From NCBI GenBank assembly GCA_964431685.1, contig CAYSLA010000005.1, positions 1-50,282 on the forward strand: a DNA stretch of 50,282 nucleotides. Direction: 5' to 3'. The notes under the pieces are model-generated. The model searched no databases, was not told where the DNA came from, and was given only the letters and a program-made list of their open reading frames with translations. Origin of the DNA: CAYSLA01 sp964431685. Lineage in GTDB: Bacteria; Armatimonadota; UBA5829. The translations under genes were made by a program, and so were the position numbers. Below are positions 34,101 to 43,285 of the stretch, piece after piece (positions within the stretch are counted from its first letter, which is position 1; each line of letters starts with the position of its first letter).

Positions 34101-34820
34101 GCCGAGTTTGTAGATCAGGCTGGCAACCCGGCGGTACTTGTACTGGTCGTCAAGCAGGGTTTTGCTCAGCGATACCAGGTAGCCAAACCTGCTGTCGCCC
34201 TGATAGTTGACTGTGGCAACGCGACCTTTGCCGAAACGGTAGTATCTGTCTTGAAAGCCACGCACTTCCGAGATAGAACCAAATCTGTTCAGATTCAGCT
34301 TCAGCTCTTCGAACGCGAGGCCGGTCTTCTTCATGTCCTCGAGAGCTTCATCTCCGAGCCCGATGGCCAGCAGCCTGGCTCCCCCCGACACCTTGTCGAT
34401 GATGGCCTGTCGGACAACCTCAGGGTACTTGCCCCACGAGGGGTTGGCCCCCAGGACGATCACATCCCAGTTCCTGCTCAGCGCTGCAAGCGCATCACTG
34501 GTCATGCGCGGCTCGGGAACCCGCAGTTCGGTCCAATACACGGTGCGTCTCTCGAACTCGTCAGGATAGTAGGAGGCCCCTGTCCTGATTGTCGCGATCA
34601 GGCAGTCCATCCGGTCAGCGAGTTCCAGAGAATCGCGATGCGCCGGATACAACGCGATGGACAGTATCTTGACCCTGCCGTGCTTCAGACCGGCGAGCGG
34701 CACACCGTCAGGGGATACTATTGTCTGATACCCTTCGGCGTCGCCGTGGACAAGCCCGAGTGCGGGCAGCGCCGATAACGCCAGCGACACTGCCGCTGCT
34801 AACAGCAAGCGTATGAACAA
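31194..34820 (-). CDS. Secreted GH42-like beta-galactosidase-family protein
   Basis: The 1208-residue product has a signal peptide (about residues 1-23) and a start at TTG 34820 behind GGAGG. An N-terminal flavodoxin/Ig-like region (about 40-440) leads to a TIM barrel (about 450-760). Within it, GYTLGDEIYLSAFDP, then FRDWLRNHYTDISALNKQWDSSY follows the GH42 layout of the acid/base region, with acidic residues where the acid/base Glu is expected. A GATase-like trimerisation domain (about 800-970: FVSNGGMLIADYRTG) and an Ig-like C-terminus end the protein. It likely hydrolyses beta-linked sugars outside the cell. Its upstream neighbour is a tandem paralogue carrying stops. Confidence 0.8.
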   Translation of the reverse strand: MFIRLLLAAAVSLALSALPALGLVHGDAEGYQTIVSPDGVPLAGLKHGRVKILSIALYPAHRDSLELADRMDCLIATIRTGASYYPDEFERRTVYWTELRVPEPRMTSDALAALSRNWDVIVLGANPSWGKYPEVVRQAIIDKVSGGARLLAIGLGDEALEDMKKTGLAFEELKLNLNRFGSISEVRGFQDRYYRFGKGRVATVNYQGDSRFGYLVSLSKTLLDDQYKYRRVASLIYKLGKGIDAGEIEEARMDSETSCLVSLAEADAPRAAAWRVVDVDCNKMAQGISEVRPGARSVQIKLPDLPNGPYCIELDLSRDGSIVDWISVMHAVDSNPAITSAKLTKDTLRTGDELNLDIGYSDAANRLSLTVDIDDVHGRRYFTRDYSSLPQNITMRVPEGSLSVLNYVRLSLRSGARLLDRKTVEFTIPEKAESKDFQIWLWSGAGDDVRSKKYHDVIYNSGVTGFANCGHDEVSARAFAASGLVGMPYTTVLAGTLLDDGMFSEEWVGGMRERAQIAARAFSKYGSPGYTLGDEIYLSAFDPKGRFSTSPKVVGLFRDWLRNHYTDISALNKQWDSSYTSFDAVTVQDEQQLLADEKNPSPWVDYRMFLTDSFMNLHYDFRDLIHTIHPGAKVGYDGCEQYSSYDGYDWFKYTRGLDINNVYAQYQIKGAYPNKMFNGQCVRSFTSKDNLRGGWMNGLDSTWGLTYTPWYMAFAGFNSVWWWTATFLGPECDAYDIDLKPSSIYAQILKTANEIQEGAGTILKHADLAPDPIAIHYSENNWHASTLSSGMGLHVNNLGLINDDWFKKPMCGSDPDELKLFGDIEPVGHYATATKNFLTLFSDLGFQPEMIARQEIEQGKLSGGQYSVMVLPFVESLGSQEIANIRDFVSNGGMLIADYRTGIRDEHCKFYDKSPLDDVFGIERSSYGVEKRDCRISVDDNFGPMNGELRGLFCHPDIKVTTGTATGHNEFGVPVFIVNQYGKGRTLFLNSDLYAYFNARRNGVEDDYKDIIRGFISFYGNVRPPYNVTSDRAPVPHTEVFAYTDGDIDYIGVIRDFFVRNHRDFDVSVPLKRSGHLYSVRDKAYLGYTDTAQTRMASGDASLLALLPYRVDGLQMGGDTRVKRGNAVTLKLRVRSGDGQNPGNHTVNVKVFDSENRLRSYLSRAVYLKAGEGAYDIPVALNDPRGKWCIEAVEAVSGKTVRHELSVD

Positions 34821-34838
34821 GGTATTTCCCTCCGATTA

Positions 34839-35171
34839 TCACTTGACATCCAGGAACGCATAGGAACTCAGCCCGCTGACCGTATCCGTAGCCTGCACTC
34901 TCCAGATGCCGGGTTTATCATTGAGCGCGAGTTTTGTCACCATAGATCCACTGTTGCCATCAACTAGTATGTTATGCGCATAGCACCTGACCTCGGTGCC
35001 GTCCGGGCCAAAGAACTGTATGTGAGAGTTGGTCCGCGACTTTGACTTGGAGTCCGTGGAAACAGACACTGACAGCTTTAGCTCCTTGCCTCGAGTCGCT
35101 GTCTGAGGAAGCTTCAGCGCAACTGATTTGACCCGATAGGGTGTTACTGCGTACAGCTTGGCCTCACATGG
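34839..35171 (-). pseudogene. GH42-like paralogue, 3' segment after in-frame TAA
   Basis: In the same frame as 35172-37046, beginning right after TAA 35174-35172. About 110 codons (PCEAKLYAVTPYRVKSVALK, then FGPDGTEVRCYAHNILV, DTVSGLSSYAFLDVK) match the Ig-like end of the paralogue at 31194 (RVDGLQMGGDT, VFDSENRLRSYLS, AVSGKTVRHELSVD). It has no start of its own. Confidence 0.75.
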
Positions 35172-37046
35172 TTAGATATTGGCCTTGACCTCGTCGCCAA
35201 ACCCTATATATCGCTTCTCGCGAACGTCATAGATGTGGCCACTGGTGTCCAGCTTGAGGGTGCAGTCAAGTCCCTGGCCTTTCTGCATGCGTGATTCCTG
35301 GGGCACATAGTAACTGGTGCGGAATGACTCTTGGACCAGCGGGTAGTACACGACGTTGTCCGACCCCACAAACTTGCCTATCCGATAGTACGGCGCACTC
35401 TTCTCAGGATAGTACGGTGTGGTAATTGTCACGGCCCGCAGGGGGTAGTCCTCGCCCAGTGCCTTTCGGAAGACCTCGCGGTACGCACGCGCCATCGACT
35501 CCCTGCCTGCCATCGGATCGTGGTAAGGTCCCGGCAGCGGATCGGGCAGATAGACTTTGTAGTTGCTCAGATATGAGTTGACGAACACTGCGCGCCCGGC
35601 TCCGTGTTTCTTTGAGGTGACCAGGGGCAGAGCATCCGTAAATGTGCTGATCACTTCCGCCTGAACTGGCTCGTCATAGCAGGTCACGTAGTTGACCTTC
35701 TCCAGCAGATAGGGCCAGTCAAAGCCTATGGCTCCGGCGTATCTGGTACCCTCAATGCCAAACCTGAACTTGCTGTCCCGCTCCTGAAGGGACTCGAGTG
35801 TAGCGCCGTGAATATCCGCGAACAGCTTGTCCATATAAAGGCGGTACTCCAGCCACGGCGCAAAGGTGTAGATCTCGTCGCCGTCTCCGGCTCTCAGATC
35901 GTCCTTGCTTATCTCGCCGGCAACGCCTCCGCCGCCCACCTCCACGTCGGAGCGTGCCAATGTCTCACTTATGTTGCCCAGCTCAGCCGGTTGGGTTTCA
36001 CCGAATGACTTGTAGGACGTTCCCCAGCTCCTGTTGAACCGCGAGAGGTCGCCCGCATACGACTGCTCCATCCACTTTCGGAAGGCCTCGATGTTCTTTG
36101 GCGCGTATGACATCCAGCTCTGCTGCTCGTCGCCGGACAGGTATGTATCTACCCCCCACTTCTTGGCCACGTCCGCGTTCCGGTTCACGTGCCACACGTA
36201 TTGGGAAACGAACGCGTCGTCTCCAAGCACCATCCGGCTTTCATCGGCCGGCCTCCAGAGTCGATTATCCTCGGCTCTCGCAAGGTATGAGAGAACTCCA
36301 GCGGAGTACTGGAAGATCGGCCTGATACCGTGCACGGCCAACGTGCCAAAGAAGTCATCCAAGACCCCATCCCACTCCTCGTCAGACAGCTTCTGGGACG
36401 CATAGTAGTTTGCGTACGCCGTACTCCCCACAACGCCCACATCTCTCTGAGTCTTGAGCGCGTGCAGTGCCCAGGGCCTGTTGAACTGGAATGGCGCTTC
36501 GCCCCACACGTCGAAGACGAACTCCTCAACTTTGTGGTCGAAATCGTCCAGTCCGCAGGCCACCGGTTTCTTGACCACGTCGACGATCTTCCCGGCGTTC
36601 TTGAGAGTCACCGACAAGAAGACCCCACTGCTCTTCGCATCTGAAGTGTCCATATTGAATCGCGCTTTGCCGCCGTCGACACGCCTGGAGTCGGACCAGA
36701 TAAGACGATCGTAACCGTCGTGGACTTCAGCCTGCAAGGTGTCTCCGGCGGAGGCCGAGTCGAGAACCACATCAAACGTTCCTCCGGCCTTGGGGTAGCC
36801 TGACTTTGCTGTCTGAACTTCCTTGATTCCCGGCCGTGTGCCTTCGACTGGGACGACACAGAAGTCCAACGTCCTGCCATACATGTCCTTGAGCCATAGA
36901 TTTGCGAGGTTTTCGCCCTTCCTGACAACCGAAAACGCCTCCGCCAGCGGCACGCGGACTGCGCCTGCTCCGTCCGTATTCACGGCGAAAGCCGCGCTTG
37001 AGCAGAGCTCATAGTTCTTATCTCTGAGTTCGCTCACCAGCGTCAT
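35172..37046 (-). pseudogene. GH42-like paralogue, middle segment
   Basis: This 624-codon frame carries the TIM barrel and trimerisation-like parts: FQFNRPWALHALKTQRDVG, DTYLSGDEQQSWMSYAPKN, FRKWMEQSYAGDLSRFNRSW, and GHIYDVREKRYIGFGDEV at the end. The ATG at 37046 lies inside the palindrome and there is no signal peptide, so it is not an independent secreted protein. It ends at TAA 35174-35172, where the paralogue reads straight on. With the flanking segments it makes one about 1200-codon gene with two in-frame stops. Confidence 0.8.
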
Positions 37047-37064
37047 GCTGAACTCGATTCAGCA
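37046..37064. repeat. 19-bp palindrome (family B variant)
   Basis: TGCTGAACTCGATTCAGCA, preceded by GTCA. Read on the minus strand it gives TGC TGA in frame, the stop that separates the first two segments of the GH42-like gene. Confidence 0.75.
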
Positions 37065-38438
37065 CCCAGACGTTCCCTTCTCTACCGCTACCTCCAGCAC
37101 ACCATTCTCGGCCTTCGCTGAGACTATCCGGACCGCGGGCTTCCGGGCTGAAACGCTGTATATAAGGTCGATTAGAAAAGCGTAGAAGTTCTCGCTCGGA
37201 GTCGGCATGGTCTTGTAGAATCCAAACTCCGGCAAGAACGCGCTTCCCATAAAGTTGAGTTTCTCTCGATAGAGAAAGTTTTCGTATCTGAGGAGAGCCA
37301 CACTGCCGCTGCCGTGGTTTCCCAGAGAGAGCATGTCTTCGGGAAGCGGCTTCATCAGTTGGACCTTGTCCAATGCAAACCGAGAAATGACCCGGGACTG
37401 CAGCTCGGGTGTAGAGCTCAGGCTGGAAAGCACGGCGTCCATATCCCCAAGCATACATTCTTTCAGCGGGTTAGAGTATATGAGGCCAGTTCCGGACTTC
37501 ACCTTGGCGAGAATGGCTGTCCGTACACTCTGGGGCAGATCTGACCATTTCACGCTGGCGCCGAGCATTAGTACGTCCCAGTCGTGAGACAGCAAGTTCA
37601 GCGCCTTCTGCTCTTCGACTATCGTCATCGCGGGCACTTCGGGTTGGTCGCCAGTGGAGTTCCAAATTATGGGAACCCAGTCCCACTTGAGGTCCATGCG
37701 CTGGTTGAGTTCGGCGATGTCCCTGAACTGACCCATGTGCGTGAAGAACAAGGCTCTGACAGTGCCGACGGCCGAAGGCGCCGACCAGACGACGTGAGGG
37801 GTGACCACTTCCGTGTTCATCTGCAGCCAGGCGCTGAGGGAGGCATCTCGCATCCAAAGCTCCTCCAGACTCATTGTAGCCTGAGGACGAACCAGCTCAC
37901 GGCTGCCGCTGCCCCGGGTCACCTCGATCTCATTGATCTTACAGCCCCAGTAGTTGCGCACGAATACAGCGACGTAGCGCCCATAGCCGGTCAGTCCACT
38001 GAAATCGACGAACGGCGAGACGGCGTCCGCAAGGCTGGCTTGATCATAGTTGGCGAATGGCTTGCGCTCGGCGAGGAACTGCAGCTTGTCCAGCGTCTCT
38101 CCTGCGTAGACGGCGAAATGCGGTTTGAGATTCACCCAGGCACTGGTGTAGTTGTTGGTGGTGCCCGAGTAGATTCTCACGTGATCTATGAACTCCGGCT
38201 TCTCCAGATCGATGAGCACATATGTATGATCACTCCAGTTGTCGCCCCAGTCGGCGAAAGTCTCCACATCACCGTCGGTAATCCGGGAGAAGAACGCCGC
38301 CGTGGTGTTCACGACGGGCAGAGTGACCACCTTCTTGCCCAGTGCCACGTTAGTCCGGTCGTCGGCCCCGAACGCGGCAGATATCATCGAGACCGTCAAT
38401 ACCAAGAGCAAGAAACAAACCCAAGCCAAACGACGCAT
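37059..38438 (-). pseudogene. GH42-like paralogue, 5' segment
   Basis: From ATG 38438 (AAGGAGA about 8 nt upstream) there is a signal peptide (about residues 1-25), an F5/8-type C discoidin-like domain (about 30-190: VALGKKVVTL, FADWGDNWSDHTYVLIDLEKP, CKINEIEVTRG) and a flavodoxin-like part (LNLLSHDWDVLMLGASVKW) colinear with the paralogue at 31194. The frame ends at TGA 37061-37059 within the palindrome and resumes in phase afterwards. If only this segment is made, it would be a 459-residue secreted binding domain. Confidence 0.75.
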
Positions 38439-38547
38439 TTGCTGTCTCCTTTATAGAGGACCGTTGCTTTGGGATTTCGGCCTCATCCGGCCAGACTCAC
38501 CTGGCCCGCGACGAGGCGCGACGCATCCAACGCACGAACAACGCAAA

Positions 38548-40275
38548 CTAAGCTCCAAACTCGAGATGCCCCATATCGTCCGGGAACGGCAGGCTCCAGA
38601 GTATGTAGAACCAGATGTTGGTTTCCTCCTTCGCTCGAATGCCTCTGAGAGGATTGATGCCCCACCGGTCTCCGGGGCTCGGCGCTCGAACACCCAGCGA
38701 ATCGAAAGGAGTAGTTATTGTGCCGACCCATTTGTCTGATTCCGCCGTCACCGAGGACTTCCAGTCTTCGTTCCACTCCTCGTCCGAGTAGGCGTGCTGG
38801 GACCTCTCGTTCGCCGGAGACACTCCCAGGTGAATGTAGTCCTGGTGTGAGTGCTGCGGGTCAATGAAGATGTTGAACGAGTTTACGTAGTAGTAGAATG
38901 TGCGCGAGCCCAGCACATCGAGATAGTACTGTTTCTCGGGTTGCTCCACCTGCGGTGCAAGCGCAGCCGGCATGTTGGAATCGTGACACGTGAATCTGAA
39001 CACCAACTCCCTGTCCGTATACGCTATCTTCACGGACGTCATTTCCGAGGGTATCTGCTCCGCCTTCACACCGCTGTTGAAAAGGAAGTCGGCATAGTCG
39101 GGCACACAGGACCAGTCTATATCCAACGTCGAACCGGTGGAAACCCTTGCCGCCTTCAGAACCCTCTTGTACTTGGGTTCGCCGAGGTTCATCGATCTGA
39201 TGGTCATCATCAATTTGGAGCGCAGCACAGCGTCAGACTCATAGAGCATCATGTCGTCAACGCCCTCGGCCTCCGCACGCTCAACGTAGTCATCAACCAG
39301 ATCGGGGTAGTTGCCATCATAGCAGCATATGCCGGGGACAACCTTGGTCTTGGCGGTGTCCACCTGTGACCTGAGGCAGTGGTACATGTCCACTCCTTCC
39401 TGAGGCCTTATGCTGTACTTTATGGACATGGAGGTTGCCATCTGGATGTGGCCTTCTGCGCTTAGTTCGGGCACGTCAAGGCAGAGCCACTTCTTGTTAT
39501 CAACAGGCCAGAGCATCAAGGACAGCTCTTTGCCGGGAGACGTGCTGTGCAACTTTCGGCTGATTTCTCTAACAAAGCTGGTCTGGATATCGGTCTTGAA
39601 TGCAAGCCATGTTGGGTCGTCCGCTGGCAGGTCAATCGGGTCGACTCCGTGTTTCCCTTTGAAGTGTGCTCTGATCTCCGGGTTATACCCCATACGGTGG
39701 ACGCCATTGCCATCAGCCGACGGGCAAGCGTTATGGCGTACGAAATCCAGCATCAGACCTTCGGCTCCGTAGGCGAGCAGCTCGTCCACAACCGCCAGTT
39801 TGTGCTGTCTTACTTCGTCGTAGAAGAAATCAAGCGTGCCGCTGTAGCTCCTGCCCTCACGATCCATCTGCCAGAACTGCGGACGCTCCCTGGCAAACTG
39901 CCCGAGGAACGCGCCACCGTGGTCATCCTCGTACATACTGTACCAGATGTAGAGCTTAATTCCGAACTCTTCAGCGGCCTTCACAGCATCAAGGATAGGA
40001 TCATACTCGTGGAAGTCCATCACCCGAAGATACTCTACACTCATCGTAGGCTGAGGATAGAGCTGCATCTTCTTCCACTCGTCATAGCCGTACCTGTCCT
40101 GCACTTGAGCCACCTTGCTCGGATAGCAGGCGAGTCCTCCATTGAAAGCACGAATGTATACTTCCGTGATACCGGCGACTTTCATCTGGTCAAGGATCGA
40201 GTAGAGGCCTGGTTTGCCCCAGGCTCCGCCTAAGGCAGTCCAGTCACAAAACGTACATAGGGCTCTGATATTCAC
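38548..40275 (-). CDS. GHL10-like glycoside hydrolase with C-terminal CBM9-like domain
   Basis: The 575-residue protein begins directly with a barrel-like domain (about 1-360: AGITEVYIRAFNGGLACYPS, GIKLYIWYSMYEDDHGGA, GAEGLMLDFVRHNACPS) similar to GHL10/DUF187-type hydrolases. The C-terminal domain (about 385-575) resembles CBM9: VKIAYTDRELVFRFTCHDSN, FNIFIDPQHSHQDYIHLGVSP, WGINPLRG. No signal peptide is seen. It lies between the pseudopilin and the GH42-like genes on the same strand and is probably part of their operon. Substrate unknown. Confidence 0.75.
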   Translation of the reverse strand: MNIRALCTFCDWTALGGAWGKPGLYSILDQMKVAGITEVYIRAFNGGLACYPSKVAQVQDRYGYDEWKKMQLYPQPTMSVEYLRVMDFHEYDPILDAVKAAEEFGIKLYIWYSMYEDDHGGAFLGQFARERPQFWQMDREGRSYSGTLDFFYDEVRQHKLAVVDELLAYGAEGLMLDFVRHNACPSADGNGVHRMGYNPEIRAHFKGKHGVDPIDLPADDPTWLAFKTDIQTSFVREISRKLHSTSPGKELSLMLWPVDNKKWLCLDVPELSAEGHIQMATSMSIKYSIRPQEGVDMYHCLRSQVDTAKTKVVPGICCYDGNYPDLVDDYVERAEAEGVDDMMLYESDAVLRSKLMMTIRSMNLGEPKYKRVLKAARVSTGSTLDIDWSCVPDYADFLFNSGVKAEQIPSEMTSVKIAYTDRELVFRFTCHDSNMPAALAPQVEQPEKQYYLDVLGSRTFYYYVNSFNIFIDPQHSHQDYIHLGVSPANERSQHAYSDEEWNEDWKSSVTAESDKWVGTITTPFDSLGVRAPSPGDRWGINPLRGIRAKEETNIWFYILWSLPFPDDMGHLEFGA

Positions 40276-40398
40276 TTAGCAAACCTCCCTGGTCGCTGAG
40301 AATTGGAGAATTGGGATTTCGTCCGCATGCCGGGTGCACGGATGCAGTAATGGCTTTCGGGAATGTCATCTGTCAAATGGCGCGCACGTCTGCTAATA

Positions 40399-41123
40399 CT
40401 ACAGCCGATCAGGATTGAACACGCTGTTGGCCCACTTCGCACAAGTGCTGCTAAGGGTAGTCCACTTCATCCACTTGGCGTGACCATCGGCGTATACCAG
40501 CGTGGTCCCGCCAGCGTGCCTGGACCACCAGTTGCCGGACTTCGCCTTGTCACTGGGATCGGAACCATAGGCGTAGTACTCGCCCATCGTGTAGCCAGCT
40601 ATCGGCGATGCGACGTCGCAATCGAATGCTCCGTAGGGTCTTAGCGCAATATACCAACCGATATTCCATCCGTAGTCCTGAACGATTACAACGTCTGATG
40701 GCCTCTTGATCACGTTCAGGCTCTTGCCGAACAGCAGATTGCCGTTCGCTACATAAGAGAGCCCTTTCTCATCGGTCACCAGAGAGGTCTTTATTGAGCT
40801 GGGGCAGATAAACACGCCAAAGCTCTTCAGGTAGGGCAGAATACCTCTTCCCCAGTTGAAATACTGCGCGTAAGCGGGGGAAGTGTCATACCACGCTCCC
40901 CACGCGTCGTCCAGGATTCACTGTATTGCGTGGGCAGGATGTCGTCATTGTCCTGCGTGTACATGTCAATTGCGAGGCCGATCTGCTTGCAGTTGCTTAG
41001 GCAAGTAGACTGCCTGGCCTTGTCACGCGCTTGCGCAAAGACTGGAAACAGGATTGCGGCAAGTATCGCGATGATTGCTATGACAACAAGAAGTTCTATA
41101 AGTGTAAATCCGGTCTTCCTCAT
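40399..41123 (-). pseudogene. DUF1559-like pseudopilin, single frameshift
   Basis: The start MRKTGFTLIELLVVIAIIAI with LAAILFPVFAQARDKARQ after it is a pilin-type methylation signal typical of Armatimonadota and Planctomycetes secretion pseudopilins. The body runs on as CLSNCKQIGLAIDMYTQDND to about 40915, where the phase is lost in ATCCTGGACG. The other frame then gives DDAWGAWYDTSPAYAQYF, SFGVFICPSSIKTSLVT and the H-x9-DG motif HAGGTTLVYADGH near the end. A 1-nt deletion restores a 240-residue protein. The frame break may be real or a sequence error. Confidence 0.75.
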
Positions 41124-41197
41124 GTTGCTCTCCTCCTATCGCATCCGTATCGTGCGGTCTTGGTTTTCGCTGTGAACAGAGTCCAGGCACGACGCCG

Positions 41198-42331
41198 CTA
41201 ACTGCCGTAGGGCAGTGCGAGCAGGTCATGCACGCTGTTGATCGTGATTTCGTCAGCATCGCCCATCGGATAGCCGCAGGAGCCTCTGATGAGTATCGTG
41301 GGCGTGATGAGCACTTTTCTGGGATTCACATCTTTACCGTCTAATATGTCTTTGAGCATCACAACAGCCCTGCGCGCCATATCAGCAATCGGACTCAAGA
41401 TCACGGTCACATCCCGACGCAAATAATAACCTGACAAGGAATGCGTATATCCCACCATACCTATGTCCCGTCCAAGCTCCAATCCGGCTTCCGACAAGTA
41501 CGTAACGGCCGATGCCGTCATCTCTGCACCGCGAGTGATTATCGCGTCAGGCCTCGAGTCAGAAACAGCCTGCTTGGCGAGAAGATAGCCTGCATCCATT
41601 TCCGGGAGATTGTCCGTACAGAACGACTCCGGCTGCATCCCGTAACCGGCCGACAGGGTGTGGAACTGCGACCTGAGGCTCTCGTCCTCCTCAGCACACA
41701 GCAAAGCCACCTTCTGGTGTCCCAGTCTAGACAGGTGCATCAAAGCAGTGTTGATGGCATACAGTTTGTCCACAACAATGCTGTGTATGTCCGGATCCGG
41801 CAGATCAACGGTGACCCACACAAACGGAATACCTTCTTCCCTCAGCAGCATAATGTCGTTGATGGGCATTCTGGAAGCGATGATGAGTCCATCGATGTGC
41901 TTCATACGGATGTTCTTCCAGAACAGAGGGTTATCTTCCATGCTTGTGCTGTTGAGGGGAGTGCTGAAGACCTGGATATTGAGTGCCTGATTCACGCACT
42001 CGTCTGATACACCCCGCATTATCTCGGACAACTGCATGCTGGATGTACCGTGTATATCCAGGAACGTCACACCGACTGTGGGCGTCGGAGCGGAATAGAG
42101 CGAGAACAGCTTCTCCCTGTCTTTGACAAACAGCCCCTTGCCGGGACGGCTTCCAACAACGCCCTCCGCCTTCAGCACGTCGATCGCCTTTATGGCAGTA
42201 ACCGTGCTCACGTCAAAGTCCTTTGTTATGTCTCGATAGGAAGGAAGCCTGTCGTCGCCCAACGGGTCAGACATCAGGTTCTGGACGAGAGCGTTTTTTA
42301 CTTGGACGTAAAGCGGTTCTTCGGTATGCAT
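41198..42331 (-). CDS. GntR-LacI hybrid transcriptional regulator
   Basis: An N-terminal GntR-type winged helix (about residues 1-70: LYVQVKNALVQNL, LPSYRDITKDFDVSTVTAIK) is fused to a LacI/periplasmic-binding-protein-type sensor (about 85-365: VGVTFLDIHGTSSMQLSEIM, HIDGLIIASRM, HLSRLGHQKVALLC, DAIITRGAEMTASAV, DIGMVGYTHS). Such AraR-type proteins bind DNA as dimers and release it when a sugar binds. It is directly upstream of the pseudopilin-GHL10-GH42-SDR run and is the only regulator in the window, so it probably controls nearby glycan genes. Dyads at 3514 and the AACAGTAGTA motif are possible targets. Confidence 0.88.
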   Translation of the reverse strand: MHTEEPLYVQVKNALVQNLMSDPLGDDRLPSYRDITKDFDVSTVTAIKAIDVLKAEGVVGSRPGKGLFVKDREKLFSLYSAPTPTVGVTFLDIHGTSSMQLSEIMRGVSDECVNQALNIQVFSTPLNSTSMEDNPLFWKNIRMKHIDGLIIASRMPINDIMLLREEGIPFVWVTVDLPDPDIHSIVVDKLYAINTALMHLSRLGHQKVALLCAEEDESLRSQFHTLSAGYGMQPESFCTDNLPEMDAGYLLAKQAVSDSRPDAIITRGAEMTASAVTYLSEAGLELGRDIGMVGYTHSLSGYYLRRDVTVILSPIADMARRAVVMLKDILDGKDVNPRKVLITPTILIRGSCGYPMGDADEITINSVHDLLALPYGS

Positions 42332-42375
42332 TAGATATTACCCCTGCAAATCGGGCCTACACAAGCAAAGACAGA

Positions 42376-42403
42376 GATGCTCCCGCACCATGGCGAGAGC
42401 ATC
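42376..42403 (-). terminator. Hairpin between LamG and regulator genes
   Basis: GATGCTCCCGC and GCGAGAGCATC form an 11-bp stem with one mismatch around ACCATG, 14 bp after the LamG stop. On the minus strand TCTGTCTTTGCTT follows, giving a modest T-rich run. Confidence 0.55.
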
Positions 42404-42416
42404 GACGAACATATAC

Positions 42417-43285
42417 CTACTTCGATCTGCGGCGAAGCGCAGAACCGATTGCGGCACAGCAACCCATCGCGAGCACCGCTAGTGATGCGGGCTCAGGAAC
42501 AGGAGCAGCTCCATAACGGATCGAGTCCGAGATTCTAAGCTCATCCATCTGGCCAAGGAAGTTGTACCACGGATGGCCATCAATCCACCTGACAGCCACT
42601 CCTGCCGGCCCGCCTATCGGATTCGGCAGGCCGAGAAGTGTACTGTCCTGCTCGAAGACCATGACGCCATTCTTCCAGAACTTCACGACATCAACTCCAC
42701 CGGTATCCGATCTTCTCTCGTGAGTCACAGCAGCGTGCACCCAGGGAGCATTCGGTCCGGCCTCCCAGTCCGTCACGTCATCCTGGACGACTTGCCACGC
42801 ACCGGCGCTGTACCAGCCAAGGCCCATGCGCATCTTGCCAGCGACATTGGTGAATGTCCACTGGTAGTCGCCTCCAGTGTAGTTCTGGACGATATTCCAG
42901 TAGCTGTTCGCCTCATACGGCTTGAGCCAGCACTCGATGGTCAAATCTTTGTCGCCAATCGCCAACTTGTCATCCGCGGGCAGGTCGATCTTCTTGTACG
43001 CGCCGTCGTATACGATCTTCAGCGCATTGCCAAACCCGGCTTGGTCACTCGCGACATAATGGTTTGCCTGGCCGGCCAGACCGGCGTTCAGAGTGCCATT
43101 GATGTTGTTCCCGCTGGAGTCGTTTGCGGTAACAGCATCCAGACCGTCGTCGAAGCGCAGAAGCAGCAAAGTGTTGGCATCTGCATCGAACGGCTCGTCC
43201 AGTCAGTGTAGTTCGCCGCAAAAGCCGCTGTAAGGGCAAACAAAGAAACGACTACCACACACAAAACTGTTCTGAAGTACTTCAT
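42417..43285 (-). pseudogene. LamG domain PEP-CTERM protein, one frameshift
   Basis: ATG 43285 begins a signal peptide (MKYFRTVLCVVVVSLFALT, ending TAAFAA) and the shared start NYTDW. There the frame slips near 43200: ACGAGCCG should read ACNGAGCCG to give TEPFDADANTLLLLRFDDG in the next frame, as in the paralogue at 28791 (TQPFDADANTRLLL). From there the LamG domain is whole (GFGNALKIVYDG, WNIVQNYTGGDYQWTF, VVKFWKNGVMVFEQD, WYNFLGQMDELRISDS). The end, PVPEPASLAVLAMGCCAAIG then SALRRRSK, is a PEP-CTERM sorting tail, which is unlike the dockerin-like tails of the other LamG proteins. No exosortase is in the window. Confidence 0.75.

Noticed and set aside
35172..37061. Recoding of TGA (selenocysteine) or TAA read-through in the GH42-like gene
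   Set aside because: The TGA lies in a repeat hairpin, not a SECIS-like element, and the intact paralogue has no cysteine or selenocysteine there; ordinary stops are used elsewhere.
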